From the NCBI GenBank assembly GCA_051294375.1, contig JBJCIZ010000239.1:6557545-6621544 (forward strand): 64,000 nucleotides of DNA. The letters are read 5' to 3'. Source of the DNA: Paraspadella gotoi. Lineage: Eukaryota > Chaetognatha. How positions within the stretch are numbered: the stretch's first letter is position 1; each line of letters opens with the position of its first letter. Positions 31,831-43,408 of this stretch are shown here, one piece after another. The translations under genes were made by a program, and so were the position numbers. The notes under the pieces were generated by a model. The model worked only from the letters and a program-made list of their open reading frames with translations. It did not search any database and was not told the origin of the DNA.

Positions 31831-32360
31831 GTTTCTGAGGTGATGTTGTTGGTGTCGTTGTCTTTGTCTTCGACATTTTTGTTGTTGTTGTCATCATCGT
31901 CTTGTTTGTCCTTTGTCGTTGTCGGACGTTGTTGTCGTTGTATGTCCTTGTCTGTCCTTTGTCCCTTGTTTGTCCTTGTCTCTCCTTTGTCGTTGTTTAT
32001 CCCTGTTTTTCGTCGCGTCTCTCGCCGATTTCTCTCTCGTTTGTTTGCAAATCGTTTTCAACGAAGTTTTGTCGTGACCGAATCGCTGCCTCCTCCGCCG
32101 CCAACGCCGCCGCCGCCGCCGCCCGCCGCCGTCAATGTTGTTTTGTTGTCGCCGTCGTTGTTCATTTCTTCTTTTTTTTGTTTACGTCGTCGTCGTCGTC
32201 GTCGTCGTCGCCGAGTGAAGTCGAGACCAAAAAGGTCGCGAATGTTGAAAAGAGTCGCCCGGATGTAACTGAGCGTAGGCGAGAATAGTTGTGGGGAAAG
32301 ATGGCGAATTAGATGTGGGCGGGGGTGTGGCTAAAGGTTTTGGGTGGGGAAGGTGGGTAG
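31831..32360 (-). repeat. Left flank of FB-1: TTGTCC repeats, (GCC)n and (GTC)n
   Basis: TTGTCCTTTGTC units (31,860-31,995), a (CCG)n array (32,092-32,132) and a (GTC)n array (32,185-32,212). On the minus strand a short frame reads MNNDGDNKTTLTAAGG followed by a Gly run; see 36,232-36,339 for its clean inverted copy. The block recurs at 36,038-36,538 (inverted) and 42,810-43,408 (noisy). Confidence 0.8.
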
Positions 32361-32394
32361 TAGGGCGTTGAAAAATAACGAAATATAACAAATC
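32361..32394 (+). mobile_element. FB-1 terminal stub (left end)
   Basis: TAGGGCGTTGAAAAATAACG then AAATATAACAAATC is the outer end of FB-1, after which the sequence switches abruptly to unrelated DNA. It is either a deletion or an assembly junction. Confidence 0.6.
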
Positions 32395-32611
32395 CTTTGT
32401 TGTTGTTTAATTCCCTGTTTTTTCGTCCGCGTCTCTCAGCGATTTACTCTTCTCGTGATCGTCGTGTTGTACTTGACATCAAACAAACAACAATTTTAAT
32501 TATCCGACATCAAAATCAAGAGCGAAAGGATTAACAAGGATTGTTTAAAGACTAACATCTCTACTCTATCAGATTCCTCCTCATAATCTCCTCTCTTCCT
32601 CTCTCTCTCTC

Positions 32612-32649
<38 letters not shown>
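32395..32649. other. Sequence after FB-1 break
   Basis: GTTGTTTAATTCCCTG and CGTCTCTCAGCGATTT resemble part of the left flank (about 31,990-32,030), suggesting a broken duplicate. TC arrays begin at about 32,595. No gene. Confidence 0.45.
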
Positions 32650-32658
<9 letters not shown>

Positions 32659-32699
32659 CCTCCTTCGTTCTTCCCTTCTCTCCCACTTTTTTAAAGGAG

Positions 32700-32815
32700 T
32701 TGAAGTATGGGCCGGCGGCCGGAAGTTCCGGCGACATGGGCGCCGGCCGGAAAAGCGACCGATTCAGAGGCCGGCGCCGACGCATGCGTGCTGACGCCAA
32801 TTGACATCTGAGGCA
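32700..32815. promoter_or_regulatory. GC-rich stretch with palindromic ETS-like site
   Basis: CCGGAAGTTCCGG (32,719-32,731) is a 13-bp palindrome holding overlapping ETS-type GGAA cores. GCGCCGGCCGG and ACGCATGCGTG (NRF1-like half-sites) follow. The composition fits a CpG-island promoter. A minus frame (32,561-32,800) could start here but enters a GA array. Its copy lies at 45,836-45,960. Confidence 0.3.
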
Positions 32816-32844
32816 GAAAACGGAAAAGGAGAGAGGAGAGAGAC

Positions 32845-32943
<99 letters not shown>

Positions 32944-33051
32944 CGCGTTGGAAAACCGGAAAAGATTGAAGAACAAAAGAGTGTGAGACCAGCTTCGCTC
33001 TTTCTCCTTTCTCATATGCTACGCAAGAATTGCTCTCTCTCTCTCTCTCTC

Positions 33052-33109
<58 letters not shown>

Positions 33110-33714
33110 CTCTATTCTTTCATCACTATAACTATATTTCCGTCATATTGATCCTAATAATAGTACCGATGCCAAAAGTAAAATAATGATGGGAATAATA
33201 ATCAAAATAATCAAATATCGATTTTGTATCAAAAGATTATAATTTTAATGTTTTTAAAAAACAAAATTTGTAGGCAAGTCGCCCACTAAAATTAAATGTG
33301 ACACTCGTTGGCCAAGCGGTTGTCTACTCTCTTTATATGAAAATTTCACTATTTTAGGTTTAAGTTTGGATATATTAACACACGTGATTTTATTCTTTTC
33401 ATTTATGTACATTTAATTGCCCAAAATTTCCAAATTCTTTTTTTTTTTAATTTTCGAACAGTTTATTAAACCTTGTGGTTGTGCAGATGATCTCTCTAAT
33501 TCCAGAAGACAACACAAACGTTCCACCCACCAAAATTAATTCTTAGAATTTTAAAATACTAAACGAAAAGGATTTTCTTAATTAAACATAATTTTATTAC
33601 TTTACTAAAATCTATTTCGTTGGTTGTCATTCATCGAGTGAAATCGTTTAAAACTGGAATCACTTTTTCCCACTCATTCACATCAACCGCCTACTCCTTC
33701 ATCGCTCACTCACT

Positions 33715-33850
33715 CACTCATCCCGACGTTCAGCGCCATCAGCGCCACAAGAGGTCGACGCGCGACTAACGTCACGTGGCGAGAGGAGAGGGGAGCGTGA
33801 GGGGGACTAAAACGACATCTAGTGGCGGCGAAATCTGGTCTGTAGTAGAA
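33715..33850. promoter_or_regulatory. E-box/CRE composite in CpG-rich sequence
   Basis: CTAACGTCACGTGG (33,766-33,779) combines a CACGTG E-box with a CRE half-site. It lies between CAGCGCCATCAGCGCCACA and GACATCTAGTGGCGGCG. The inverted copy is intact at 36,931-36,944; the noisy copy at 44,816 has an extra A. Function is inferred from motif only. Confidence 0.25.
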
Positions 33851-34138
33851 AACCTTTTTCGGTTGTATTTTTATTTTTATTTAAATATATTTATTTTTTA
33901 AAGATTACAACCCAAATTACCCACGCCTTTCCTCCATTAACCTCCAAACATTACCACCCGTCTCTCAGCTCACATCTTTTTATCATCCACATTCCCCCCC
34001 CTACTCTTTCACTCACCTGAGTCGCGCATCCTTCTAACTCACCCACTATATTCTGCGACCATTCTCCAATGCTCTCAGCATCGCCCACACTTACCCCCAC
34101 ATCGCCCACACTTCCCCAACCCCTTCACATCTACCCAC

Positions 34139-35082
34139 TAGAGCGTTGAAAAATAACAAAATATAACAAATCAAGTGAGGTACATAGCTATTTTAGTGTA
34201 ATGTAGTCAGTAGAATTCGATGGTGATGACCATTTTTTGTTATAATTTATCTTTCTTGTCGGAAATGACGGTTTTTAATGTATATAAAATTGTTATAAAA
34301 TAGCAAAAGTTATGATAAATCAAATTATTAAAATTTTATAAAATTTATATGAGCTTTTGAAATATAAAAATAAAGACTTATAAAGATATTTTGGTAAGTT
34401 TATTTCTAAATTTTATGTTTTATAAAAAGTTAGTTAACTATATTTATTAATAATTATGAGTAAAAATTGGGTTATAAGTTAAAAATTAATATTTTCAAAA
34501 TTTTTTTCATGGATTTGCATTCTTTGCAAAAAGTTGATTTTAGAAGATATATTTTTTATATCAAAATTATGTTATTAAGTTGGTCAAAATTCAGAAACAC
34601 TATAATTTTAAACCAAAATTGAAAAATTAAACAAAAATAATAGTTTTTAATATTTTTAACCTACTTAATGAAAGACTTTTTTAAAATGGATTATACTTTC
34701 TGATATCAACTTTTTGTAAGGAATTCAAATCCGGTTTTAAAATTTTTAATTTTTTATTTTTTCACTTTAGCTTATTTTTTTATTATTATTTATTAATAAT
34801 ATAGCTAACAAACTATTAATAAAAATATAAAATTTGTAAATAAACTTACCAAAATATGTATATGGGTCTTTATTTTCATATATGTAAGTTAATATGGCTT
34901 ATCTTAATAATTTGAGTCTCTTATACTCTACAATGTTTGCTCCATTTTAATAGCACCTTTATGCTGAAAAAAATCGCCATTTCCGACAAAGAAGATGAGA
35001 CTATACAAAAAAATGGTTATCATCATCGAATTCTACAGACTTTATTACACTAAAATAGCTATGTACCTCACTTGATTTTGTG
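34139..35082 (-). mobile_element. Foldback element FB-1, copy a (cut by gap)
   Basis: It starts TAGAGCGTTGAAAAATAAC, then AAATCAAGTGAGGTACATAG. The far end carries the complement (CTATGTACCTCACTTGATTT), and the whole ~950 bp pairs with itself, including GTTAGTTAACTATATTTATT against AATATAGCTAACAAAC. Inner core arms lie at 34,508-34,540 and 34,701-34,734. AT-rich, no coding frame. Flanking TA and full-length palindromy suggest a Tc1/mariner-type MITE or foldback element. Confidence 0.7.
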
Positions 35083-35107
35083 NNNNNNNNNNNNNNNNNN
35101 NNNNNNN
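35083..35107. other. Assembly gap (25 N)
   Basis: Placeholder gap between two copies of FB-1 in the same orientation. Confidence 1.
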
Positions 35108-36037
35108 ATCACAAGTGAGGACATACTACTTATTTTAGTGTAATGTAGCAGTAGAATTCGATGGTGATGACCATTTTTTTGTATATTTATCTTTCTTGTC
35201 GGAAATGACGGTTTTTAATGTATATAAATTGTTATAAAATAGCAAAAGTTATGATAAATCAAATTATTAAAATTTATAAAATTTATATGAGCTTTTGAAA
35301 TATAAAAATAAAGACTTATAAAGATATTTTGGTAAGTTTATTTCTAAATTTTATGTTTTTTATAAAAGTTAGTTAACTATATTTATTAATAATTATGAGT
35401 AAAATAGGGTTAAAGTTAAAAATTAATATTTTCAAAATTTTTTTCATGGATTTGCATTCTTGCAAAAAGTTGATTTAGAAGATATAATTTTTATATCAAA
35501 ATTATGTTATTAGTTGGTCAAAATTCAGAAACACTATATTTTAAACCAAAATATGAAAAATTAAACAAAAATAATAGTTTTTAATATTTTTAACCTACTT
35601 ATGAAAGACTTTTTTAAAATGGATATACTTTCTGATATCAACTTTTTGTAAGGAATTCAAATCCGGTTTAAAAATTTTAATTTTTTATTTTTTCACTTTA
35701 GCTTATTTTTTATTATTATTTATTAATAAATATAGCTAACAAACTATTAATAAAATATAAAATTTGTAAATAACTTACCAAAATATGTATATGGGTCTTT
35801 ATTTTCATATTATGTAAGTTAAATATGGCTTATCTTAATAATTTGAGTCTCTTATACTCTACAATGTTTGCTCCATTTTAATAGCACCTTATATGCTGCA
35901 AAAATCGCCATCCGACAAAGAAGATGAGACTATTACAAAAAAATGGTTATCATCATCGAATTCTACAGACTTTATTACACTAAATAAGCTATGTACTCAC
36001 TTGATTTGTGTATATTTCGTTATTTTTCAACGCCCTA
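35108..36037 (-). mobile_element. Foldback element FB-1, copy b
   Basis: Same sequence and orientation as copy a, with many single-base deletions (for example AGGACATACTACTTATTTTAG). It ends CGTTATTTTTCAACGCCCTA. Its right neighbour is the inverted left flank, so copies a and b are probably one insertion read twice. Confidence 0.7.
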
Positions 36038-36538
36038 CTACCACCTTCCCCACCCAAAACCTTTAGCCACACCCCCGCCCACATCTAATTCGCCATCTTT
36101 CCCCACAACTATTCTCGCCTACGCTCAGTTACATCCGGGCGACTCTTTTCAACATTCGCGACCTTTTTGGTCTCGACTTCACTCGGCGACGACGACGACG
36201 ACGACGACGACGTAAACAAAAAAAAGAAGAAATGAACAACGACGGCGACAACAAAACAACATTGACGGCGGCGGGCGGCGGCGGCGGCGGCGTTGGCGGC
36301 GGAGGAGGCAGCGATTCGGTCACGACAAAACTTCGTTGAAAACGATTTGCAAACAAACGAGAGAGAAATCGGCGAGAGACGCGACGAAAAACAGGGATAA
36401 ACAACGACAAAGGAGAGACAAGGACAAACAAGGGACAAAGGACAGACAAGACATACAACGACAACAACGCGACAACGACAAAGGACAAACAAGACGATGA
36501 TGACAACAACAACAAAAATGTCGAAGACAAAGACACTT
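36038..36538 (+). repeat. Left flank of FB-1, inverted relative to 31,840-32,360
   Basis: Near-perfect reverse complement of 31,840-32,360: (GAC)n at 36,186-36,212, (GGC)n at 36,266-36,306 and GGACAAACAAGGGACAAAGG near 36,421. Confidence 0.85.
36232..36339 (+). CDS. Small Gly-rich open frame, doubtful
   Basis: Thirty-five codons: MNNDGDNKTTLTAA, then GGGGGGVGGGGG, then SDSVTTKLR and a stop. The ATG context (GAAGAAATGA) is reasonable and the GGC array stays in frame. The frame is also open, on the minus strand, in the 31,840-32,360 copy; indels disrupt the noisy third copy. There is no conserved domain and no splice or expression evidence. More likely a by-product of the GGC and GAC arrays, or a 5' UTR open frame, than a gene. 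Confidence 0.12.
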   Translation: MNNDGDNKTTLTAAGGGGGGVGGGGGSDSVTTKLR

Positions 36539-36568
36539 TGTTATATTTTGTTATTTTTCAACGCTCTA
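36539..36568 (-). mobile_element. FB-1 terminal stub (right end)
   Basis: TTATATTTTGTTATTTTTC then AACGCTCTA is the outer FB-1 end, here joined directly to inverted left flank with no element body. It marks a rearrangement or assembly junction. Confidence 0.6.
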
Positions 36569-37590
36569 GTGGGTAGATGTGAAGGGGTTGGGGGAAGTGT
36601 GGGCGATGTGGGGGTAAGTGTGGGCGATGCTGAGAGCATTGGAGAATGGTCGCAGAATATGTGGGTGAGTTAGAAGGATGCGCGACTCAGGTGAGTGAAA
36701 GAGTAGGGGGGGGGAATGTGGATGATAAAAAGATGTGAGCTGAGAGACGGGTGGGTAATGTTTGGAGGTTAAGTGGAGGAAAGGCGTGGGTAATTTGGGT
36801 TGTAATCTTTAAAAAATAAATATATTTAAATAAAATTAAAATACAACCGAAAAAGGTTTTCTACTACAGACCAGATTTCGCCGCCACTAGATGTCGTTTT
36901 AGTCCCCCTCACGCTCCCCCTCTCCTCTCGCCACGTGACGTTAGTCGCGCGTCGACCTCTTGTGGCGCTGATGGCGCTGAACGTCGGATGAGTGAGTGAG
37001 TGAGCGATGAAGGAGTAAGGCGGTTGATGTGAATGAGTGGGAAAAAGTGATTCCAGTTTTAAACGATTTCACTCGATGAATGACAACCAACGAAATAGAT
37101 TTTAGTAAAGTAATAAAATTATGTTAATTGAAGAAAATCCTTTTCGTTTAGTATTTTAAAATTCTAAGAATTAATTTTGGGGGTGGGAACGTTTGTGTTG
37201 TCTTCTGGAATTAGAGAGATCATCTGCACAACACAAGGTTAATAAACTGGTTCGAAAATTAAAAAAAAAAGAATTTGGAAATTTTGGGCAATTAAATGTA
37301 CATAAATGAAAAGAATAAAATCACGTGTGTTAATATATCCAAACTAAAAAACCTAAAATAGTGAAATTTTCATATAAAGAGAGTAGACAACCGCTTGGGC
37401 AACGAGTGTCACATTTAATTTTAGTGGGCGACTTGCCTACAAATTTTGTTTTTTTAAAAAACATTAAAATTATAATCTTTTGATACAAAATCGATATTTG
37501 ATTATTTTGATTATTATCCCATCATTATTTTACTTTTGGCATTCGGTACTATCATTAGGATCAATATGACGGAAATATAGTTATAGTGAA
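36569..37590 (+). repeat. Block S (right flank of FB-1), direct copy
   Basis: Reverse complement of about 33,120-34,138. The part after 37,590 changes to GA-rich DNA and then unique sequence. Confidence 0.85.
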
Positions 37591-37895
37591 TGAAAGAGAG
37601 AGAGGAGAGACGAGAGAGACGATAAGCGCACTAATTCTTAACAAAGTGTTCACCCTCGTTTCCCCTCCCTGTCTTTATCCTTTTCCCCTCTCTCTCTCAT
37701 CTCTCTTCCGACCAAAGCGAAAAAATGGGCAGGTCAATTAGCGTCGAGCAGAGAGAGCATCTGTATCCCTTTGAGTGCATTCATAGGGAGGATATGACGG
37801 TTACAATTGCAGAAAACCTGCCTTCCAGCATCATTCAACTGGTTCCTCTTAATTTCATTTTCTGTCTCTCTCTTATCTCTCTCTCTCATTCCTCT

Positions 37896-37931
<36 letters not shown>

Positions 37932-37970
37932 GCTTCTCTCTCTCTCTCTGCATAACCAATTATTTTGGTT
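37591..37970. other. Unassigned sequence with TC arrays
   Basis: Unique DNA (37,625-37,860) and TC arrays (37,866-37,950). The plus frame 37,725-37,955 begins MGRSISVEQREHLYPFECIH and reads plausibly for about 45 codons before the TC array. It matches no family I know; ATGGGCAGG has a fair start context. Confidence 0.25.
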
Positions 37971-38269
37971 AGTTTGTGCGTGAATTGTTAGATACAATTT
38001 ATCCCAGAATGAAATTAAAAACAATATCTGGAATGATAATAATAAAATAATAATTAACTACATAATTAACTAAAAACACAATTGAAGCGAGTGTTCTTGT
38101 GATAATTGCAGATGATAACAGATTGATTGCAGATTGATGGCAGATGATTCATGTATGGCAGACGGAAAAGGTGGAGAGCACGAAGGCGGAGTTCATTGAT
38201 TGGAAACGGATGAGGATCAGAGGGAGGCGGGAAGAGAGAGAGAGCGAGAGAAAGAGAGAGATGAGAGAC

Positions 38270-38301
<32 letters not shown>

Positions 38302-39250
38302 AGAGCAGAGAGAGGAGAGAGAGAGAGAGAGGAGAGAGAGGCGACTCGCTTCACTCTGCTTACTCATCCCAGCATCATCACCCGCAACAAACATTTCCCA
38401 TTACCTAAAATTTTTACTATACTCTAATCTCTAATCTCAATTCTTAATTGTCTAATAATCATAAATCTCTAATTCTAATCCTATCATCTAATTCTAATTT
38501 CTAACTCTATTCTCTAATTCTAATTCTCTAATTCTTATCTCTAATTCTAATCTCATAATTTACTCTTACTCCAGTTATTCATTCTAAATTTTCGTTCCAC
38601 TCCCTGTCTCCAACTTTGCTCTACTCTTAGTCCCAGTCTTAATTTCTAATTTTTCATTCCTATCTTGATTCCATTTTCACATCCAGTGTATTCATTCCTA
38701 ATCTTCAGTTCACTTTTTCACTCCAGTTTTCACTCCATTCTTCACTCCAGTTACTCAATCCTCACTTCTCCACTTATTCACTCCAACCCACGCCCACACC
38801 TCCTAATCGGCATCTCCCACTTCCGTCCGACTCTCACATCTGGCGTTCGACATCCGCAATCAACCTTACCGGCATCGTGTTGCCTCTCTTCTCTACTCTC
38901 ATCTCTCTCTCTCTCTCTCTCTCATCTCTCTCTCCTCTCTCTCATCTCTCTCCAACCCAGCACCTGCACCCCTCCTCTTTTTTTAATCTCCCCCAGAGCC
39001 ATCTCCGTTCGACTGCCACCCGTCGACGCCCAAATCAGTTCCGCGGCATCTGCCGCCCTTTTTTTTGTTTCATTGAGGCACCTGTTCGTCTGTCGTCGTC
39101 GGTCAGTCGTCGTCGTCTCGTCGTCGTCGTATGTGTTGTTTTGTCAAACAACCTGACCTGGCTGTAAGAATTTCACAGTTTCACTCGCTCTCCTCTTGAT
39201 CTTATGTTCTCAATCTTTCTTCAATCTCTCTCTCTTCCTCTCTTCCTCAT

Positions 39251-39308
<58 letters not shown>

Positions 39309-39416
39309 CACTCTCTCTCTCTCTCTCTTTCTCTCATCTCTCTCGTCTCTCAAGAAATTAATAGTTTACGATGAAAAACAAATTCCGGAAATTGATGTGA
39401 TGAGGAAACCTAAAAC

Positions 39417-39501
<85 letters not shown>

Positions 39502-40163
39502 CTATCGTCGCTAACTCACGTGGAAAAAGATGGAATTTCCGGTTTTTACCGTTTAAATTTGACAAGAGAAAAATTCACTTCCAGTCTCGACTCGCGACAC
39601 TTATCCTCCTCCTCTTTCCTCCTCCTCTTCCTATTCCTTCTCTTCCTCCTCCTCCCTCCTCATCCTCCCTTCATTTCTAAAATTCAGCGAAACCGATATA
39701 AAAAGTTCAAAATTTTCATTGAGTGGAGAGAGAAGAGAGAGAGAGAGAGAGAGAAGAGGGGAGAAGGAGAGAGAGAGAGAGAAGAGCGAGGAGGGAAGAG
39801 AGGGAGGGAGGATGGAGAGAGGGAGAGAGAGAGACAAGAAGAGAGAGAAGAGAGGAGAGAGAAAGAAAGAGGAGAAAAAAAGAAGAAGAGAGAAAGAGAT
39901 GGAAAGAGAGATAGAGAGGACGATATTGGACTTTGTGCTCAAATTGGAAACGTTGCAGACTTTTAAAAAGCGACCGTAACTATGTCATTACGAACGAAAA
40001 CTATGTGTCTTTGGGCTTCTTTTCTCTCCTTCCTCGATTTGACAAATCTTGTTGTTTTGTTGTTGTTGTTTTGTTTTGTTTTTGTTTTTATTATGTTTCT
40101 TGCACTGCGAATTGCTTTCTTTTTATTTCTTTCTTTCTTGCATTTCTCTCATCTCTTCTCTAA

Positions 40164-40246
<83 letters not shown>

Positions 40247-40279
40247 TCTCTCTCGATCTTTCTTCCTTGTCGTTCGATC
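37971..40279 (+). repeat. Duplicated block P, copy 2
   Basis: 38,000-38,440 repeats 24,517-24,990. 38,640-39,190 repeats 25,200-25,700. 39,190-40,250 is complementary to 25,730-26,760. Single-base insertions are frequent relative to the first copy. GA and TC arrays occupy 38,250-38,340, 38,890-38,960, 39,215-39,350, 39,420-39,500 and 40,165-40,245. Confidence 0.8.
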
Positions 40280-41358
40280 CGTCGGACCAGATCGAGAAAC
40301 ATTCATTTCGAATGAGTTTTATGAATTTTATGGAAGACGCCATCTAGAGACGGACGACGACGGACGACGACGACGACGACGACGATAAAGGATACACTAA
40401 CTTGAAAACACGGGAGACAAATTAAAGGACAGAACGACGACGATGACGATGAACGATGACGATGAGCCGAGAACGATGAATCAGAAACAATACATTAAGG
40501 ATGGACCGCACTGAACTTAATTCGACTATGCGGTGGAGATGACCAACAATGATGACGACGACGATAGGACAGCACACAACGACGATGACCAGAACCGAGC
40601 GAACGACGACGACTGAACAACGACAACAAACAACGACCGACGACGACACCCTGCCAACCGCAAAGAACGATTCCAGAAAAGGCTAAACTCATAGTCCTCT
40701 CCTTTATTCGCTCATTCGACCCCATGCCTTTTTTCCCGCCCAGTTTATTCAAATCTCGCCGTCGGATTCCGTCCAGTGCACAACTACCTGAGACACTGAC
40801 TGTTCGGCTCCGACGTACCGCGGCTTGCAGCTGTCGTCGAAATCCGAACTAACACCTGCAGCGCACGTCATTAATAGTAGAGACGTCTCCGATATATTGG
40901 AGACAAACGGACTTGAGAAAACGGATATAGAGAAGTACGAGACGGAGAAACTGATCGAAGCAAGCCAAAAGAAAATGGAGTTTAAGCTTCAAGTCTAAGA
41001 CTCATCAATTCGTCCGTAATCAAGATTAATTACATAGTCCTAGTCTAAGACAGCTTAATTTGCTTTTATATTAATGATTGCATCTGTATCTATACTACTT
41101 ATAATTATCGAAAGTTGCAAAATTTACTTGTTTCACTATCTTTAGATATTAGATTTAAAATAAGTACATTATCCTATATAATAACATTAGTCCAAGTCTA
41201 TGCTCAATACTATATGATAGTGCTTCAAATACATACCATGCATCAAAGTCCAATCATTACATAGTCCCATGGTGTCCACCATAACACTAGATCCATATTT
41301 CAAAAGCCTCTCTTTTTGAAGTCGATATAACAATAGGAGCGTAGTAAAAGTTACGTAC
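40280..41358 (+). repeat. Duplicated block Q, copy 3 (error-rich)
   Basis: Same order as 29,670-30,525 but with one extra or changed base every few bases in places, for example around 40,380-40,680. It also has an insertion of about 150 bp near 40,730-40,890 absent from the other copies. Confidence 0.8.
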
Positions 41359-41970
41359 GAAATTTCATAAAAGTTAATTATGAACAACATACTAAATCAG
41401 TGAACATTAATTTTTTAACAAATTATTTTATAGTTTATTTTAATTTATTTAATTTTAGTATAAGTACTATCCTTATAAAAGCGAAAAATTTTATAATAGG
41501 AGCATTTTCCTTAATTTGATTTGCAGATTTGAATTCCTCGTCAAAAGTTGATAAAAAGAAAATATAAAATCATGTTTTTAAAAATTCTTCATTAACGTAG
41601 GGTTATAAAAAATTAAAAAAAACAATATTTAATATATAAAAAAAACTAATTTTCACAAGAAGATATATAAAATATATTTTTTTTCTAATTTTTTGACCCA
41701 TTTAATAAAGAATTTTTTCAAAAGAGTTATATTCTTATTTATCACTTTTTATGACGAAATCAAAATCTGCCAAAAAAATAATTTAAAAAAACTGTTTGAC
41801 AAATTTTAAAATCTAATTGGATTCAGCTACTAGTAAAATTATGGCCTCCTGCATAAATTGTAAACATTTATAAAATTTTTTTATATACATAAATGTTCGA
41901 TTAAGTATAATGTATGTTCATCCTCACTATATTAAAATTTAATTAAAGATTACAATTTCGAAATTTTACA
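41359..41970 (+). mobile_element. Foldback element FB-2, copy 3 (error-rich)
   Basis: Same palindrome as 28,259-28,826 with many small insertions. Core arms remain recognisable (GATTTGAATTCCTCGTCAAA near 41,526). Confidence 0.7.
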
Positions 41971-42227
41971 ACGGCACTTAATATAACAATACATATATCT
42001 TGAATAAACAAATAATTATTGTTATTTTCATTAAAGGTTAGTCCGACCCACAATTAATAATTCGACTCCGGTCGTTCAATTCACTATTATCAACTACCCG
42101 CCAGAACTACCTCCTCTCTTCCTGCTTTATTCCTTTCTTTTTTCCTTTTTTCCCTTTTTTCATTCTTTTTCTTTTTTTCTCTCTTCCTTATTCTTTCCTT
42201 TTTTTCTTTTCTTTTTTTCCTTCCCTC

Positions 42228-42293
<66 letters not shown>

Positions 42294-42604
42294 CTCTTCC
42301 TCTTCCTTTCAGCCTCTCACAACCTCCTCAGAGGAGAGGAATCGGTGACATCGAGTTTCACAAAGTCTAAGTTAATGAAAAAAAAAAAATATCTGGATTC
42401 TACGACGACGACGACGAACAAAAGCATGCTCCAGCGATCTCGATCCCTTTTTAGTTGTTGTTGTTGATTGTTATTGTATTATTGTTGTTATTGTGATTGT
42501 TGTTTTTTCAGTTGTTTTTTCTTGGTTTTCTTAGTAGTTATTTGTTATTTGATTGGGTTTTTTGTTTTTTTGTTTTGGCTCCTTGTTGTTGTTTTTGATT
42601 GCTT
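41971..42604 (+). repeat. FB-2 flank and block R, copy 3
   Basis: Follows 31,093-31,631. It has an extra T-rich stretch (about 42,135-42,225) before the TC arrays (42,230-42,290), and the GTT-rich tract at 42,450-42,600. Confidence 0.75.
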
Positions 42605-42805
42605 TATAAAATTTGGTACAACCACTATAATGTTTTAATATTTATTTCTTATAAAACTATTCAATAATTTTAATGAATAAGCACACCCTGACTGTTGGGA
42701 ACAGGATTAAAGCTTCAAGTAAAGAACTCTCTCACACGAGTTCCAGAGTCAAGTATGACTTTCTTTCCCTGTCAATAAAATGATATAATATTTCGTTAAA
42801 GTTAT
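42605..42805 (+). repeat. Family B interspersed repeat, error-rich copy
   Basis: TTGGTACAACCACTATAATG and CCTGTCAATAAAATGATATA match 31,632-31,830 with single-base changes. Confidence 0.7.
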
Positions 42806-43408
42806 CAACTGTATCTCTGAGGTGATAGTTGTTGGTGGTCGTTGTCTTGTCTCGACATTTTTGTTGTTTTGTCATCATCGATCTTGTTCTGTCTTTGTCG
42901 TTGTCGACGTTGCTTGTCGTTGTATGTCCTATGTCTGTCCTTTGTCCCTTGTTTGTCTATGTCTCTCCTTGTCGTTGTTTATCCCTGTTTTTCGATCGCG
43001 TCTCTCGCCGATTTCTCTCATCGTTTGTTTGCAAATACGTTTCAACCGAAGATTGTTGTTCGTGTAAACCGAACTCGCTTGCCTCCTCCGCCCATCCGCC
43101 AACGCCGACTCGCCGGCCCGCCGCCCGACCCGCCGTCAATGTTGTTTTGTTGTCGCCGTCGTGTTCATTTCTTCTTTTTTTTGTTTACGTCGTCGTCGTC
43201 GTCGTCGTCGTCGCCGACGTGAAGTCGCAGACCAAAAAGAAAAAAAAAAAAAAAAAAAAAAAAAAAGATGTCAGCGACATGTTGAAAAGAGTCGCCCGAT
43301 TGTGTAACTGAGCGTAAGGCTGAGGAATACGTTTTGTGGGAAAGATGGCGAATTTAGATTGGGCGGGGGATGTGGCTTAAAGGTTATGGGTGTGGGCAAG
43401 GTGGTAGC
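42806..43408 (+). repeat. Left flank of FB-1, error-rich copy
   Basis: Direct copy of 31,840-32,360 with many indels. A run of about 30 A (43,237-43,266) sits where the clean copy has only AAAAAGG, a likely sequencing artefact. Confidence 0.8.

Larger units (their letters stand above)
32650..34138 (-). repeat. Block S (right flank of FB-1), inverted copy
   Basis: It includes a GC-rich part (32,700-32,815), GA and TC arrays (32,830-33,115), AT-rich DNA, and a CpG-containing part (33,715-33,850). It recurs direct at 36,569-37,590 (partial) and 44,426-46,045 (noisy). Copies agree apart from small indels. Confidence 0.85.

Noticed and set aside
31840-32300. 130-140-codon plus-strand frames in the FB-1 left flank
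   Set aside because: Composed of TTGTCC, CCG and GTC arrays; two overlapping frames are equally open, as expected for simple repeats.
33295-33340. tRNA-like A box TGGCCAAGCGG
   Set aside because: No B box or cloverleaf follows at the expected distance; neither a tRNA nor a SINE can be supported.
43237-43266. A30 run as a retroposed poly(A) tail
   Set aside because: It lies inside an otherwise collinear duplicate where the clean copy has AAAAAGG; a homopolymer error is more likely.
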